In this document: one piece after another, positions 27,250-35,695 of the stretch
Layout of the letters: the number at the start of each line of letters is the position of its first letter
How positions within the stretch are numbered: position 1 is the stretch's first letter
Assembly: GCF_900172215.1 (NCBI RefSeq)
Contig: NZ_FWFP01000001.1
Location: 372,001-436,000, forward strand
From: Ruegeria meonggei
GTDB lineage: Bacteria > Pseudomonadota > Alphaproteobacteria > Rhodobacterales > Rhodobacteraceae
Direction of reading: 5' to 3'
Length of the DNA stretch: 64,000 nucleotides
The notes under the pieces: generated by a model
The model's database searches: none
Told to the model about the DNA's origin: nothing
The model's input: the letters and a program-made list of their open reading frames with translations, nothing else
Position numbers and translations under genes: made by a program

Positions 27250-28032
27250 TTACGGGGATTCGATCCATTCGGCCACTCCCCCCGCGCATTCCGGGCGAAA
27301 ATAAGCAATCATACGTCCGTCAGGCCCGGCCGTGGCCGTGTCACCCCATGGGGCGACCCCGTGCAAACAGTGTCGGTGCAACAGATAGGCCTCGCCCGGT
27401 TTTGCGGGCAACTCGATCCGCTTGCAGCTCTCGAACACCTCGCGGCGCGCGGATTGGTAGATTTCGGTGACGTCAACCTGATGCAGGCTGTCCCGAGGCT
27501 GCCCGTCCAGAGCGCGCACAAAGGCCGCGCGCAGGATCTTGTGGCTGCCCTCCCACAGAACCATGGGTGCGGCTTCGGTGCTGGCATCGGTGAGGGGAAT
27601 GCCCAGAATCCAGGCGTGCGGCTCGTCCACCCTGCGCCTGCGATCCGGTCCAGTTGGTCGCAACCCGTCTACATGGGCCGCATCCCGGTTTCGCCGATAT
27701 TGCGCCGCGTTTTCGTTTTCACCCTGCCGCGGGCGGGGATAGGCGGGGTAAATAACCGAGACTTGACCTTTGTGCAGCGGCAACGCTCCGTAGTGCTGGT
27801 AAATGAACGCCATGGCCTGCCCGGTCAGAGCGTCAGAACGCCCGACCCTGCCCTGCGGGTCGTTATCCAGCGCGTCCACACCAATGAACCAAGTACCCTC
27901 GCAATCCAGCCATTGGGCAAAGGCCGGACTCGTGACCGCCGACCGGGCCGCAGGCAGCGCATGTTCAACCCAACCCGCGAGGATCGGATCATAGGGAAAT
28001 TTGATCCAGCCTTTCTGCCAAAACGCGGTCAA
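27250..28032 (-). CDS. Phytanoyl-CoA dioxygenase-like Fe(II)/2-oxoglutarate enzyme
   Basis: The annotated length is 260 residues from a TTG at 28032 that overlaps the stop of the TauE-like gene (TTGA), a sign of coupled translation; no suitable ATG exists. The iron triad is readable: H120-V-D122 (AAHVDG) and H224 (RHCLHGVAPW), and R240 or R246 would bind 2-oxoglutarate. The substrate is not known. Phytanoyl-CoA dioxygenase-like proteins hydroxylate diverse small molecules. It probably shares a transcript with the upstream permease. Confidence 0.75.
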   Translation of the reverse strand: MTAFWQKGWIKFPYDPILAGWVEHALPAARSAVTSPAFAQWLDCEGTWFIGVDALDNDPQGRVGRSDALTGQAMAFIYQHYGALPLHKGQVSVIYPAYPRPRQGENENAAQYRRNRDAAHVDGLRPTGPDRRRRVDEPHAWILGIPLTDASTEAAPMVLWEGSHKILRAAFVRALDGQPRDSLHQVDVTEIYQSARREVFESCKRIELPAKPGEAYLLHRHCLHGVAPWGDTATAGPDGRMIAYFRPECAGGVAEWIESP

Positions 28033-28856
28033 AAGCCCAGCGCCTTGCGCAGCATGTTCAGGGCAACCAGCGTCAGAAACACAGCGAAGACCCGTTTGAG
28101 CGGTTTGGAATCCATGGAATGGGCCAGTTTTACCCCCCAAGGGGCGGTGATCATGGTCATGGCCACGACGATGCAAAACGCAACCAAATTGACCGCTCCG
28201 ATGGTCAGCGGCGGGCGATGCTCAGGTGCGATATCCAAAAACAGAAAACCCAGAACCGAGGGCACAGCAATGATCACCCCAAAGCCCGCAGCGGTTGCAA
28301 CGGCCCGGTGAATGGGGGTGTTAAACAGGCTCATCAACGGCACGCCAAAGCTGCCGCCGCCGATCCCCATCAGTACGGACAGGAATCCCACAGAGGGTGA
28401 CAGCGCCGCACGGCGCAAGCCCTTGGGCATGGTATCGCCCAGCCGCCACTCGGATTTTCCCAACCCAAGATAGGCACCGATGACCATGCCCAGAACGCCG
28501 AACAGGGCCTGCAATGTTTCGGTCCGTAAGGCCGAGGCGGCTAGAACGCCAATGATCGCCCCGATGGCGATCCCCGGCCCCCAACCGCGCAGGATGTCCC
28601 AATCCACCGCGCCTTTTTTGTTATGGGCCAATACCGATCGCAGGGACGTCACGATGATGGTTGCCAGAGAAGTGGCCAGGCACAGCTGCATCAGCTGCGG
28701 ACCGCCATACCCAAGCGTCTGAAACGCATAGAAAAACGCAGGGACCAGAACGATACCTCCGCCGACCCCCAAAAGGCCAGCCAGCACGCCGGCCAGCGCG
28801 CCGATCACAAGCAAAAGGCCCAGCATCTGGGCCAGCAACAACGTTTCGGGCATCAT
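28029..28856 (-). CDS. TauE/SafE-family anion permease
   Basis: This is a 275-residue membrane protein with about eight hydrophobic helices arranged as two inverted halves, each starting with a glycine motif: GLLGVGGGIVLVPAFF (about residues 26-41) and MGIGGGSFGVPLMSLF (about 163-178). The family exports or imports sulfite, sulfoacetate and related organosulfur anions, all common roseobacter substrates. Two ATGs are adjacent at the start. It overlaps the dioxygenase-like gene by 4 bases. Confidence 0.9.
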   Translation of the reverse strand: MMPETLLLAQMLGLLLVIGALAGVLAGLLGVGGGIVLVPAFFYAFQTLGYGGPQLMQLCLATSLATIIVTSLRSVLAHNKKGAVDWDILRGWGPGIAIGAIIGVLAASALRTETLQALFGVLGMVIGAYLGLGKSEWRLGDTMPKGLRRAALSPSVGFLSVLMGIGGGSFGVPLMSLFNTPIHRAVATAAGFGVIIAVPSVLGFLFLDIAPEHRPPLTIGAVNLVAFCIVVAMTMITAPWGVKLAHSMDSKPLKRVFAVFLTLVALNMLRKALGF

Positions 28857-28892
28857 TCCCCCATATCGGCCTGTGGCCGCTGTTTATTCCGC

Positions 28893-29918
28893 TCAGACCT
28901 CAGCCAGAGGCGCAACACGCTCCAGCGCCTGCAGCATGACCTCGGGCCCCGCCCCGTCATGCACCGCCCCTTCGGACAAAGCCCGCCGCCATGCCCGCGC
29001 ACCCGGACGACCAGCGAAAAGGCCCAGCATATGACGGGTGATCTGGTGCAAACGTCCCCCTTCGACAAGGTGGCGTTCGACATAGGGCACCATTTTTTGA
29101 ACCACTTCAATGGGATCAGCCACCTTCCCGGTTCCGAAAATCAACGGATCAGCTTCGGCCAGAATATCGGTGGGCTGGTGGTAGGCCGCTCGACCGATCA
29201 TGACACCATCCAGCCCAGCATCCAGATGTGCACGCACCTGGTCCAGCGATGTTATGCCGCCGTTGAGTGAGATATGAAGGTCGGGAAACGCAGCCTTCAT
29301 CCCGTGAACCAGATCATAGTCCAAAGGCGGGATATCCCTGTTTTCCTTAGGGCTGAGGCCCTGAAGCCACGCCTTGCGCGCATGGATCGTCACGCGATGA
29401 CACCCCGCCGTACGGATATGATCCAGAAACCCGGGCAAGATTTCTTCCGGGTGCTGTTCGTCAACACCGATCCGGCACTTTACGGTCACCTCAACATCAA
29501 CCGCCTCGGCCATGGCAGTAACACATTCGGCGACGCGGATGGGATCCTTCATCAGCACCGCCCCAAATGTCCCGGATTGCACCCGATCCGAGGGACATCC
29601 ACAGTTCAGATTGATCTCATCATAGCCTGCTTCGGCGCCAAATCGCGCGGCGAGAGCAAGCTCTTCCGGGTCCGAGCCGCCCAGTTGAAGTGCCACCGGG
29701 TGTTCTTCGGGGCTGTAGCTCAGCAGATGCAGCGCCCCACCCCGCACCAAAGCCGGGGCCGTCACCATTTCGGTGTACAGCAACGCCTGACCGCTGAGCA
29801 GGCGGTGTACATAGCGACAATGGCGGTCAGTCCAATCCATCATGGGTGCAACCGACAGACGGGCCGCGCGGTGAATTGTCGAAATGCCTTGTTTTTCTGG
29901 AATTCTCGAATGTTCCAT
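28893..29918 (-). CDS. dusA: tRNA-dihydrouridine(20/20a) synthase DusA
   Basis: DusA is an FMN enzyme that reduces uridine 20/20a in the D-loop of tRNA. The N-terminus carries LSVAPMMDWTDRHCR (residues 21-35). The active-site Cys is in NLNCGCPSDRVQSGTFGAVLM (about residue 103), and the FMN-phosphate region includes SLNGGI and DGVMIGRAAYHQP. A C-terminal helical domain closes it. The 341 residues match the family. It starts 191 bp from the tetR stop; I see no gene in that gap. Confidence 0.95.
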   Translation of the reverse strand: MEHSRIPEKQGISTIHRAARLSVAPMMDWTDRHCRYVHRLLSGQALLYTEMVTAPALVRGGALHLLSYSPEEHPVALQLGGSDPEELALAARFGAEAGYDEINLNCGCPSDRVQSGTFGAVLMKDPIRVAECVTAMAEAVDVEVTVKCRIGVDEQHPEEILPGFLDHIRTAGCHRVTIHARKAWLQGLSPKENRDIPPLDYDLVHGMKAAFPDLHISLNGGITSLDQVRAHLDAGLDGVMIGRAAYHQPTDILAEADPLIFGTGKVADPIEVVQKMVPYVERHLVEGGRLHQITRHMLGLFAGRPGARAWRRALSEGAVHDGAGPEVMLQALERVAPLAEV

Positions 29919-30109
29919 CTGCCACAGATTCCCGTCCTGGCCGCGTTTTCAGCCATTTACGCACACGGCGCCACGGCAGGCAGCACCAAGAGCGCCTTTT
30001 AGCACCGTTTCAATTCCGAACGCCACCACCTGATGGCGGTCTCAGACATCGCTGAAAAACTAACCTGGGAACGGAGTGTGTTGGCGCAACAATCCAAGCT
30101 GTTCCGGCG

Positions 30110-30730
30110 TTACCCAGAAGATGAATGCGTCACGCCGTAGCGGCTTAGGATCAACTCAACGCTGCTGTCTATTGTAGCTGTCATTTCATCTTTGCTCAGA
30201 ACGCCTCCGGTGAAAACCATCGGCCAAAAGGCTCTGGATTTGATCAGGCCAATGAACTCCTGTCCCGCTCTGTCTGGATCATCGATCTGCAACTGGCCTT
30301 CTTCAGAGGCCTCCCTCAGGACGGCGACAAAGATAGGTGTCTTGTCCAATTTGCCCTGGGCCGCAGCCGCCAAAACCGGATTGCGCAAAGTTTCGCTGAT
30401 CACCATGCGGGACATTGCGATCACTTCGGGCATCATCAGAATTCGACCCTCGGCCCATGCCAGTTCGGTCAGTTGCGCGCGGATATCGCGCCCCGGCGTG
30501 TATCGAAAATCGCGCAAACCCGCGAACCGGTTGGACAGTTCGATCACAATCGAACGAAACAGGTTTTCCTTGCTTTCGAAATACTTATATAGCGTGCGTT
30601 TGGAAACCTCGGCACGGGCGGACACGCGGTCCATGCTTGCTGCGGCGAATCCCTTTTCCTGGAATTCGGCTACGGCCGCTTCGATGATCTGAGCATGTTT
30701 GGAAGCGTTGGGCCCGGTGCAATCCGTCAT
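30110..30730 (-). CDS. TetR/AcrR-family repressor
   Basis: This is a 206-residue regulator. The N-terminal helix-turn-helix is standard: IIEAAVAEFQEKGFAAASMDRV, then RAEVSKRTLYKYFESKENLF (about residues 15-60). The C-terminal ligand domain is helical and resembles the AefR-like group. It is divergent from an iron-sulfur/molybdenum hydroxylase pair. The intergenic region carries two copies of an 18-bp palindrome, so it very probably represses both itself and the oxidoreductase. Confidence 0.92.
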   Translation of the reverse strand: MTDCTGPNASKHAQIIEAAVAEFQEKGFAAASMDRVSARAEVSKRTLYKYFESKENLFRSIVIELSNRFAGLRDFRYTPGRDIRAQLTELAWAEGRILMMPEVIAMSRMVISETLRNPVLAAAAQGKLDKTPIFVAVLREASEEGQLQIDDPDRAGQEFIGLIKSRAFWPMVFTGGVLSKDEMTATIDSSVELILSRYGVTHSSSG

Positions 30731-30775
30731 ATTTTAAAGCTATAGACCTATTGACTGATTAAGGTCAAACACTAC

Positions 30776-30793
30776 GTAAACTCCCAGGTTTAC
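30776..30793. promoter_or_regulatory. TetR operator copy 1
   Basis: GTAAACTCCCAGGTTTAC is an imperfect palindrome whose arms match the copy at 30816. It covers a possible -35 element (TTTACA, 30789-30794) of the oxidoreductase promoter. Confidence 0.75.
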
Positions 30794-30815
30794 ATCTGCA
30801 ACACCTTGGCATAAT

Positions 30816-30833
30816 GTAAACTCGCAAGTTTAC
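30816..30833. promoter_or_regulatory. TetR operator copy 2
   Basis: GTAAACTCGCAAGTTTAC is a palindrome with perfect 7-bp arms. Its centre is 40 bp (about four helical turns) from copy 1 and just downstream of an AT-rich -10-like stretch (TAATGT), so both sites lie on the same DNA face and would block the promoter. Confidence 0.8.
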
Positions 30834-30868
30834 CGATTCAGGTAGCCAGCCCAACAGGAGAGCCCCCT

Positions 30869-31333
30869 ATGGCCTTAACACTAAAATTGAACGGCGCCAC
30901 CCACACGGTTGACGCCGAACCTGGCACGCCCCTGCTGTGGGTAATTCGGGATGAGCTTAAACTGACCGGAACAAAATTTGGCTGCGGTGTCGCCTCATGC
31001 GGTGCATGTACCGTGCACCTGAATGGCGAACCGGTACGCTCGTGCCAGACCTATATCGAAGACGTCGAAGACGCCGAGATCACCACAATTGAGGCCGTTG
31101 GCGATGACAAGATCGGCGCCGCAGTGCAGCAGGCCTGGGTCGAACTGGACGTGGTTCAGTGCGGCTATTGCCAATCGGGTCAGGTGATGTCCGCCGTCGG
31201 CCTGCTGTCCGAAAACGCCAAACCTTCTGTCGAAGAGATTGACACGTACATGGCGGGCAACGCCTGTCGCTGTGCCACCTATCAACGCATCCGCGCCGGT
31301 ATTCAGCGCGCATCCGATATTCTGGAGGCCTGA
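30869..31333 (+). CDS. 2Fe-2S subunit of a molybdenum hydroxylase (IorA-type)
   Basis: This 154-residue electron-transfer subunit carries two [2Fe-2S] clusters of the xanthine oxidase family. The plant-type ferredoxin motif is GCGVASCGACTVHLNG (about residues 36-51), and the second cluster site is CGYCQSGQVMSA and AGNACRCATY (about 101-136). It starts a two-gene unit with the large subunit 3 bp downstream. The arrangement of a small Fe-S subunit plus a Tat-exported Mo subunit, without an FAD subunit, is that of isoquinoline 1-oxidoreductase or periplasmic aldehyde dehydrogenases. Confidence 0.92.
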   Translation: MALTLKLNGATHTVDAEPGTPLLWVIRDELKLTGTKFGCGVASCGACTVHLNGEPVRSCQTYIEDVEDAEITTIEAVGDDKIGAAVQQAWVELDVVQCGYCQSGQVMSAVGLLSENAKPSVEEIDTYMAGNACRCATYQRIRAGIQRASDILEA

Positions 31334-31336
31334 TCC

Positions 31337-33523
31337 ATGACCATCAACACAACTCGCCGTGGTTTCCTGAAAAGCGCCGCCGCTGCCGGTGCCGTTCTGC
31401 TGGTTGGCGCACGCCCCGATGGCGCGCTGGCGGCTGCATCCTCTGAGACCGCTCAGTTTAACCCGTTTGTTAAGATTGACGCCGATGGCACCGTGACAGC
31501 CATCGTCAAACACTTTGAAAAAGGTCAGGGCCCTGCAACCGGTCTGCCGACGTTGATCGCCGAGGAAATCGGCCTGCGTATGGATCAGATCGAATACGAA
31601 TTCGCCCCTTCCGACCCGCAGGTCTATAACAATCTGCTGTTCGGTCCGTTCCAGGGCACCGGCGGATCGACCGCGATGGCCAACTCGTGGATGCAGTATC
31701 GTCAAGCCGGTGCCGCTGCGCGTGAGATGCTGATCAATGCCGCTGCCCAAAGCTGGGGTGTGGCCGCATCCGACGTCACCATCGAAGAGGGCATTGTCAA
31801 TGCGGGTGACAAATCCGCACCAATCGCGGACTTCGTGGCTGCCGCATCTCAACTGGAAGCACCTGTCGAGCCGCGCCTGAAGGACCCTGCGGATTTTCGC
31901 CTGATTGGCAACGAGGCAGTGCGCCGCAAGGATTCCGCCATAAAAGGCAATGGTCAGGCAATGTATGCAATGGACGTCCACCTGCCGAACCAGATGATCG
32001 CTATGATCAAACGCCCGGAATCGCGCGGGGGAATCGCTACGGGCTTTGACGACAGCGCGTCGAAAGAGGTCAAAGGCTATATCAACGCGACTGTACTGCC
32101 CAACCAGGCGGGCGTTGCGGTCTATGCCGAAAACACCTGGGCTGCGATTCAGGCGCGAGATGCGCTTGAGGTCGAATGGGACATGTCTGGCGCGGAAACC
32201 CGCGATTCAGACCAGATCAAAGCCGAAATCATGGACGCGTTGGAGGCTGAAGCCACCTATAATGTGAACAAGGCAGACGTGGCAGCAGTGTCGGCAGCGA
32301 TTGAAGGGGCGGATCAGGTTGTTGAAAAGACCTTTTACTTCCCGCTACTGGCGCATGCACCGATGGAGCCTCTGAACTGTACCATCGAACAGACTGCCGA
32401 GGGCAATATCGTCCTGCATGACGGCAGCCAGATGCCGACAGGCCCGCATATGGCCTATCAGCAGATTTTCCAACTGCCACCCGAGAAGATCCAGATCAAC
32501 ACGATGCTGGCTGGTGGATCGTTTGGGCGTCGCGCAACGCCGGATGCCGATTATCAGGTCGAGGCGGCGCTGGCCTTTGTGGTCACTGACCGTTCGCGCC
32601 CTGTAAAACTGGTCTGGACCCGCGAAGATGACATCCGCAGCGGCTATTACCGCCCTGCGTTTGGTCACAAAGCACGCGTTGGCCTGAATGCCGAGGGCGA
32701 GATCGTCGGCTGGCAGCATCAGGTGGCAGGTCAATCGATCATGAAGGGCACGCCGTTCGAAGCTGTCGTTGTACATGGCGGTGTCGATCACAGCTCGGTC
32801 GAGGGGATTGCAGACAGCCCTTATGAAATTCCGGGCATGGCACTTGGTCTGACCGACACACCCAAAGCCACATCTGTTCTGTGGTGGCGCTCGGTTGGGC
32901 ACACGCACACGGCTTACACCATGGAAACCATGATGGATCTGGCGGCCCAGGCCGCTGGCCGCGACCCGGTCGAATTCCGTCTGGCGCATCTGTCTGACGC
33001 CAGCGATCCAGATCAACAGCGGAAGGCCGCGGTTCTGAAATTGGCCACAGAAAAAGCGGGCTGGGGGACTGCACCCGAGGGTCGGTCGCAAGGGATCGCG
33101 GTGCACAAGTCCTTTGGTTCTTATGTTGCAGAAGTTGTCGAGATTTCGGGCGATCCGGAAAGCGGGATCAAGATCGAAAAGGTCACCTGTGCCGTCGATT
33201 GTGGTATCGCCGTGAATCCGGACGTAGTGAAAGCCCAGATGGAAGGTGGCATCGGCTATGGGATTGGTCATGTGATGCGCGACCAGATCACCCTGACCAG
33301 CGGCGCCGTGGATCAATACAACTTTCCGGATTATGAGCCTTTGCGGATCGGCGATATTGCTGCGATCGACGTGCATATCGTGCCCTCGGCCGAAGCACCG
33401 ACCGGTGTGGGTGAGCCCGGCACGCCGCCATCCGCGCCAGCGCTGGCCAATGCCATTACCGCGATGTCGGGACTGCACATGGCAGAGTTGCCGATGGCAG
33501 AAAACGGCGTCAGCTTTGTCTAA
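31337..33523 (+). CDS. Molybdopterin-binding subunit, xanthine dehydrogenase family (IorB-type), Tat-exported
   Basis: This is a 728-residue catalytic subunit holding a molybdenum cytosine dinucleotide cofactor. The N-terminus is a twin-arginine signal (TTRRGFLKSAAAAGAVLLVGA), so the enzyme is periplasmic. Cofactor regions are visible as GGSFGRRATPDADYQVEAAL, GPFQGTGGSTAMANSW and, near the end, GVGEPGTPPSAPALANAI, which carries the catalytic Glu. The substrate is probably an aldehyde or N-heterocycle. It is controlled, by inference, by the divergent TetR and ends at a strong hairpin. Confidence 0.92.
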   Translation: MTINTTRRGFLKSAAAAGAVLLVGARPDGALAAASSETAQFNPFVKIDADGTVTAIVKHFEKGQGPATGLPTLIAEEIGLRMDQIEYEFAPSDPQVYNNLLFGPFQGTGGSTAMANSWMQYRQAGAAAREMLINAAAQSWGVAASDVTIEEGIVNAGDKSAPIADFVAAASQLEAPVEPRLKDPADFRLIGNEAVRRKDSAIKGNGQAMYAMDVHLPNQMIAMIKRPESRGGIATGFDDSASKEVKGYINATVLPNQAGVAVYAENTWAAIQARDALEVEWDMSGAETRDSDQIKAEIMDALEAEATYNVNKADVAAVSAAIEGADQVVEKTFYFPLLAHAPMEPLNCTIEQTAEGNIVLHDGSQMPTGPHMAYQQIFQLPPEKIQINTMLAGGSFGRRATPDADYQVEAALAFVVTDRSRPVKLVWTREDDIRSGYYRPAFGHKARVGLNAEGEIVGWQHQVAGQSIMKGTPFEAVVVHGGVDHSSVEGIADSPYEIPGMALGLTDTPKATSVLWWRSVGHTHTAYTMETMMDLAAQAAGRDPVEFRLAHLSDASDPDQQRKAAVLKLATEKAGWGTAPEGRSQGIAVHKSFGSYVAEVVEISGDPESGIKIEKVTCAVDCGIAVNPDVVKAQMEGGIGYGIGHVMRDQITLTSGAVDQYNFPDYEPLRIGDIAAIDVHIVPSAEAPTGVGEPGTPPSAPALANAITAMSGLHMAELPMAENGVSFV

Positions 33524-33530
33524 CGCCCCT

Positions 33531-33562
33531 CCCTCGCGCCATCGAAATCGATGGCGCGAGGG
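33531..33562 (+). terminator. Long perfect hairpin after the molybdenum hydroxylase
   Basis: A 14-bp perfect stem (CCCTCGCGCCATCG / CGATGGCGCGAGGG) with a 4-base loop AAAT starts 7 bases after the stop. The bases that follow (AATTTG) are only weakly T-rich and already belong to the next operator. Confidence 0.7.
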
Positions 33563-33577
33563 AATTTGATCAAATTT
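33562..33577. promoter_or_regulatory. Palindromic operator, copy 1 (gamma-glutamyl amine cluster)
   Basis: AATTTGATCAAATT is a perfect palindrome followed by TAGTGAC. The same palindrome followed by TGGTGAC precedes the second transcription unit at 34991, so about 20 bases are shared. It lies about 60 bp before the first PuuA-like gene. Confidence 0.65.
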
Positions 33578-33635
33578 AGTGACAAGGCGCGCTGCGTCGA
33601 CTACACCTCGGGAAACCAGAGTTATGGAGACCCCG

Positions 33636-34955
33636 ATGGACCTGAGCGCCCTGCACAGCTTTCGTGTCGCTGCGTGCGACCTGAACGGTCAGCTGCGCGG
33701 CAAACGCGTGCCGCCTTCTTATGGCTCTAAACTGGACACTGGCGCTGTACGGATGCCGTTTTCGGCGCTGAATGTGGACCTTTGGGGTGCAGATATCGAC
33801 GGCAGCCCCCTGGTGTTCGAATCCGGTGATGCGGATGGCGTCCTGCGGCCAACCGAACGCGGCCCCGTCCCCGTTCCGTGGCTTGAGACGGATACGGCGC
33901 TGGTCCCCATGTCCCTATATGACGACCACGGCACACCGTTTGCGGGTGACCCTCGCCACGCGCTGGCTGCAGTATTAAAGCGATATGCCCAGCGCGGCTG
34001 GTCCGTCATTGCGGCCACAGAGCTGGAGTTCACTCTGCTTGATGCCTCGGGCCCGCACCCACAACCGCCTATCAACCCGGTCACTGGACGACGCCTGATG
34101 GATGAGGCAGTCCTCTCTATGGCCGAGATGGACGCCTTCGACGCCTTTTTTACAGACCTTTATGACGGCTGCGCGGCGATGGGCATTCCGGCCCAGACCG
34201 CAATTTCCGAAAGCGGTATTGGTCAGTTCGAAATCAACCTGAACCATCAGGACGCCATGCGCTGTGCCGATGACACGTGGCTTTTCAAGGTGTTGACCCG
34301 CGGCCTTGCTCGCAAACACGGATTTTCCGCCACTTTCATGGCAAAACCCTATGCAGACGATGCAGGCAATGGGATGCACGTTCATTTCTCGGTCGTGGAC
34401 CAACATGGGCGGAATGTGTTTGACGACGGTGGCCCCGAAGGCACTGATCTGCTGCGCTGGGCCGTGGCAGGCTGCCTTGCGGCAATGCCCGGCAGCACAC
34501 TGGTTTTTGCCCCGCATGGAAACTCGTACACCCGACTTGTTCCTGGCGCACATGCCCCGACAGGGGCAAGCTGGGCTTATGAAAACCGCACAGCCGCCCT
34601 GCGCATTCCGGGCGGCGCTCCGGCCGCGCGGCGGATCGAGCACCGCGTCGCAGGCGGCGACATCAACCCCTACATGATGCTAACCGCCGTACTGGGCGCG
34701 GCTCTGAACGGGATTGAGGATGAAACTGAGCCCCCTAACCCAATCACCGGGAACGCTTATGAGGCGGAAGGGCTTCCGCAGTTGAAACAGGATTGGCCCT
34801 CGGCTATCGCCGCGTTTGAATCCGACCCTCAGGTCGCACGCATTTTCCCTGCCGACCTGATCCGCTTTTTCGCCATGACCAAGCGGCAGGAAATCAGGCG
34901 CTTTGCAGCGCGTCCCCCCGAAGAACACTGGCTCAGCTATCTCGAAGCTGTTTGA
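33636..34955 (+). CDS. Glutamine-synthetase-family gamma-glutamyl amine ligase (PuuA-like 1)
   Basis: This GS-fold ligase has 439 residues and starts at ATG 33636, with GGAG upstream (an ATG four codons earlier is less likely). The N-terminal beta-grasp region is short (FRVAACDLNGQLRGKRVPPS). The catalytic motifs are ELEFTLLD (metal Glu), GIGQFEINLNHQDAM, MHVHFSVVDQHG and the ATP/ammonia-site NRTAALRIPGG. Such proteins attach glutamate to amines (putrescine, ethanolamine, isopropylamine and others) rather than to ammonia. It has its own operator and probably its own promoter. The second paralogue at 35695 keeps a longer N-terminus. Confidence 0.85.
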   Translation: MDLSALHSFRVAACDLNGQLRGKRVPPSYGSKLDTGAVRMPFSALNVDLWGADIDGSPLVFESGDADGVLRPTERGPVPVPWLETDTALVPMSLYDDHGTPFAGDPRHALAAVLKRYAQRGWSVIAATELEFTLLDASGPHPQPPINPVTGRRLMDEAVLSMAEMDAFDAFFTDLYDGCAAMGIPAQTAISESGIGQFEINLNHQDAMRCADDTWLFKVLTRGLARKHGFSATFMAKPYADDAGNGMHVHFSVVDQHGRNVFDDGGPEGTDLLRWAVAGCLAAMPGSTLVFAPHGNSYTRLVPGAHAPTGASWAYENRTAALRIPGGAPAARRIEHRVAGGDINPYMMLTAVLGAALNGIEDETEPPNPITGNAYEAEGLPQLKQDWPSAIAAFESDPQVARIFPADLIRFFAMTKRQEIRRFAARPPEEHWLSYLEAV

Positions 34956-34990
34956 GCCCCCTTGCCCGGCCACTTTGACTGGGTTAGAAT

Positions 34991-35006
34991 AAATTTGATC
35001 AAATTT
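34991..35006. promoter_or_regulatory. Palindromic operator, copy 2 (gamma-glutamyl amine cluster)
   Basis: AAATTTGATCAAATTT is a perfect 16-bp palindrome, 9 bp before the amidotransferase start codon, in the same context (GTGAC to its right) as copy 1. A regulator bound here would block transcription or translation initiation of the second unit. Confidence 0.7.
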
Positions 35007-35014
35007 GGTGACCT

Positions 35015-35695
35015 ATGAAAATCGGCATCCTTCTGACCGGCCACCCGCCTGACGAATTGCAAGACCAGTTCGGCGAATATGACGGTATGTTTCGCACCCT
35101 TCTGGATGGCAACGGGTTCGACTATGTGACCTTCTCGGTCGTTGACAATCAATTCCCGCAAGATGTGGATCAGGCGGATGGCTGGATCATCACCGGCTCG
35201 CGCCACGGCGCGTATGAGGACCACCCATGGATCCCAGTGCTGGAGGATCTGATCCGGGACATTCAAGCCAGTCGTAAACCTTTGATTGGTGTGTGTTTCG
35301 GCCACCAGATCATAGCGCAAGCGCTTGGCGGAAAAGTTGAAAAGTTCGATGGCGGCTGGGCCATTGGGCGGACAGACTACAGCTATGGCGGACGGACCGT
35401 GACGTTAAACGCCTGGCATCAGGATCAAGTTGTCGCGCTACCCGAAGGGGCGCAGGTGCTGGGGGCAAACGCGTTTTGCCGCAACGCCATGGTGGCGTAT
35501 GGAGACAGCATCTGGACCGTTCAAGCCCACCCGGAATATGGCGACGCCTTCATCCAGGGCCTTATGGATACGCGTGGCAAAGGCGTGGTGCCCGATACCC
35601 TGATGGACGCAGCCGCTGATCGACTGCCGACCCGGGACGACAACCCGAATATCGCACGGCAGATGGCAGAGTTTCTGAAGAAAGAGAGGGCCTGA
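35015..35695 (+). CDS. Class I glutamine amidotransferase-like hydrolase
   Basis: This 226-residue triad glutamine amidotransferase has its nucleophile in GVCFGHQIIAQALGG (Cys about residue 94) and the His-Glu pair in QAHPEY (about residue 172). No synthase domain is attached. In gamma-glutamyl amine pathways such a hydrolase removes the gamma-glutamyl group from the oxidised intermediate (the PuuD role), though this one resembles GMP-synthase-type GATases more than PuuD. It overlaps the next ligase by one base (TGATG). Confidence 0.85.
   Translation: MKIGILLTGHPPDELQDQFGEYDGMFRTLLDGNGFDYVTFSVVDNQFPQDVDQADGWIITGSRHGAYEDHPWIPVLEDLIRDIQASRKPLIGVCFGHQIIAQALGGKVEKFDGGWAIGRTDYSYGGRTVTLNAWHQDQVVALPEGAQVLGANAFCRNAMVAYGDSIWTVQAHPEYGDAFIQGLMDTRGKGVVPDTLMDAAADRLPTRDDNPNIARQMAEFLKKERA

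Noticed and set aside
30995..31981. 328-codon open frame antisense to the 2Fe-2S and molybdenum subunits
   Set aside because: It crosses two confirmed genes on the other strand and shows no motif.
32345..33478. 377-codon open frame antisense to the molybdenum subunit
   Set aside because: It is a shadow of a long, well-supported gene and its translation is low in recognisable structure.
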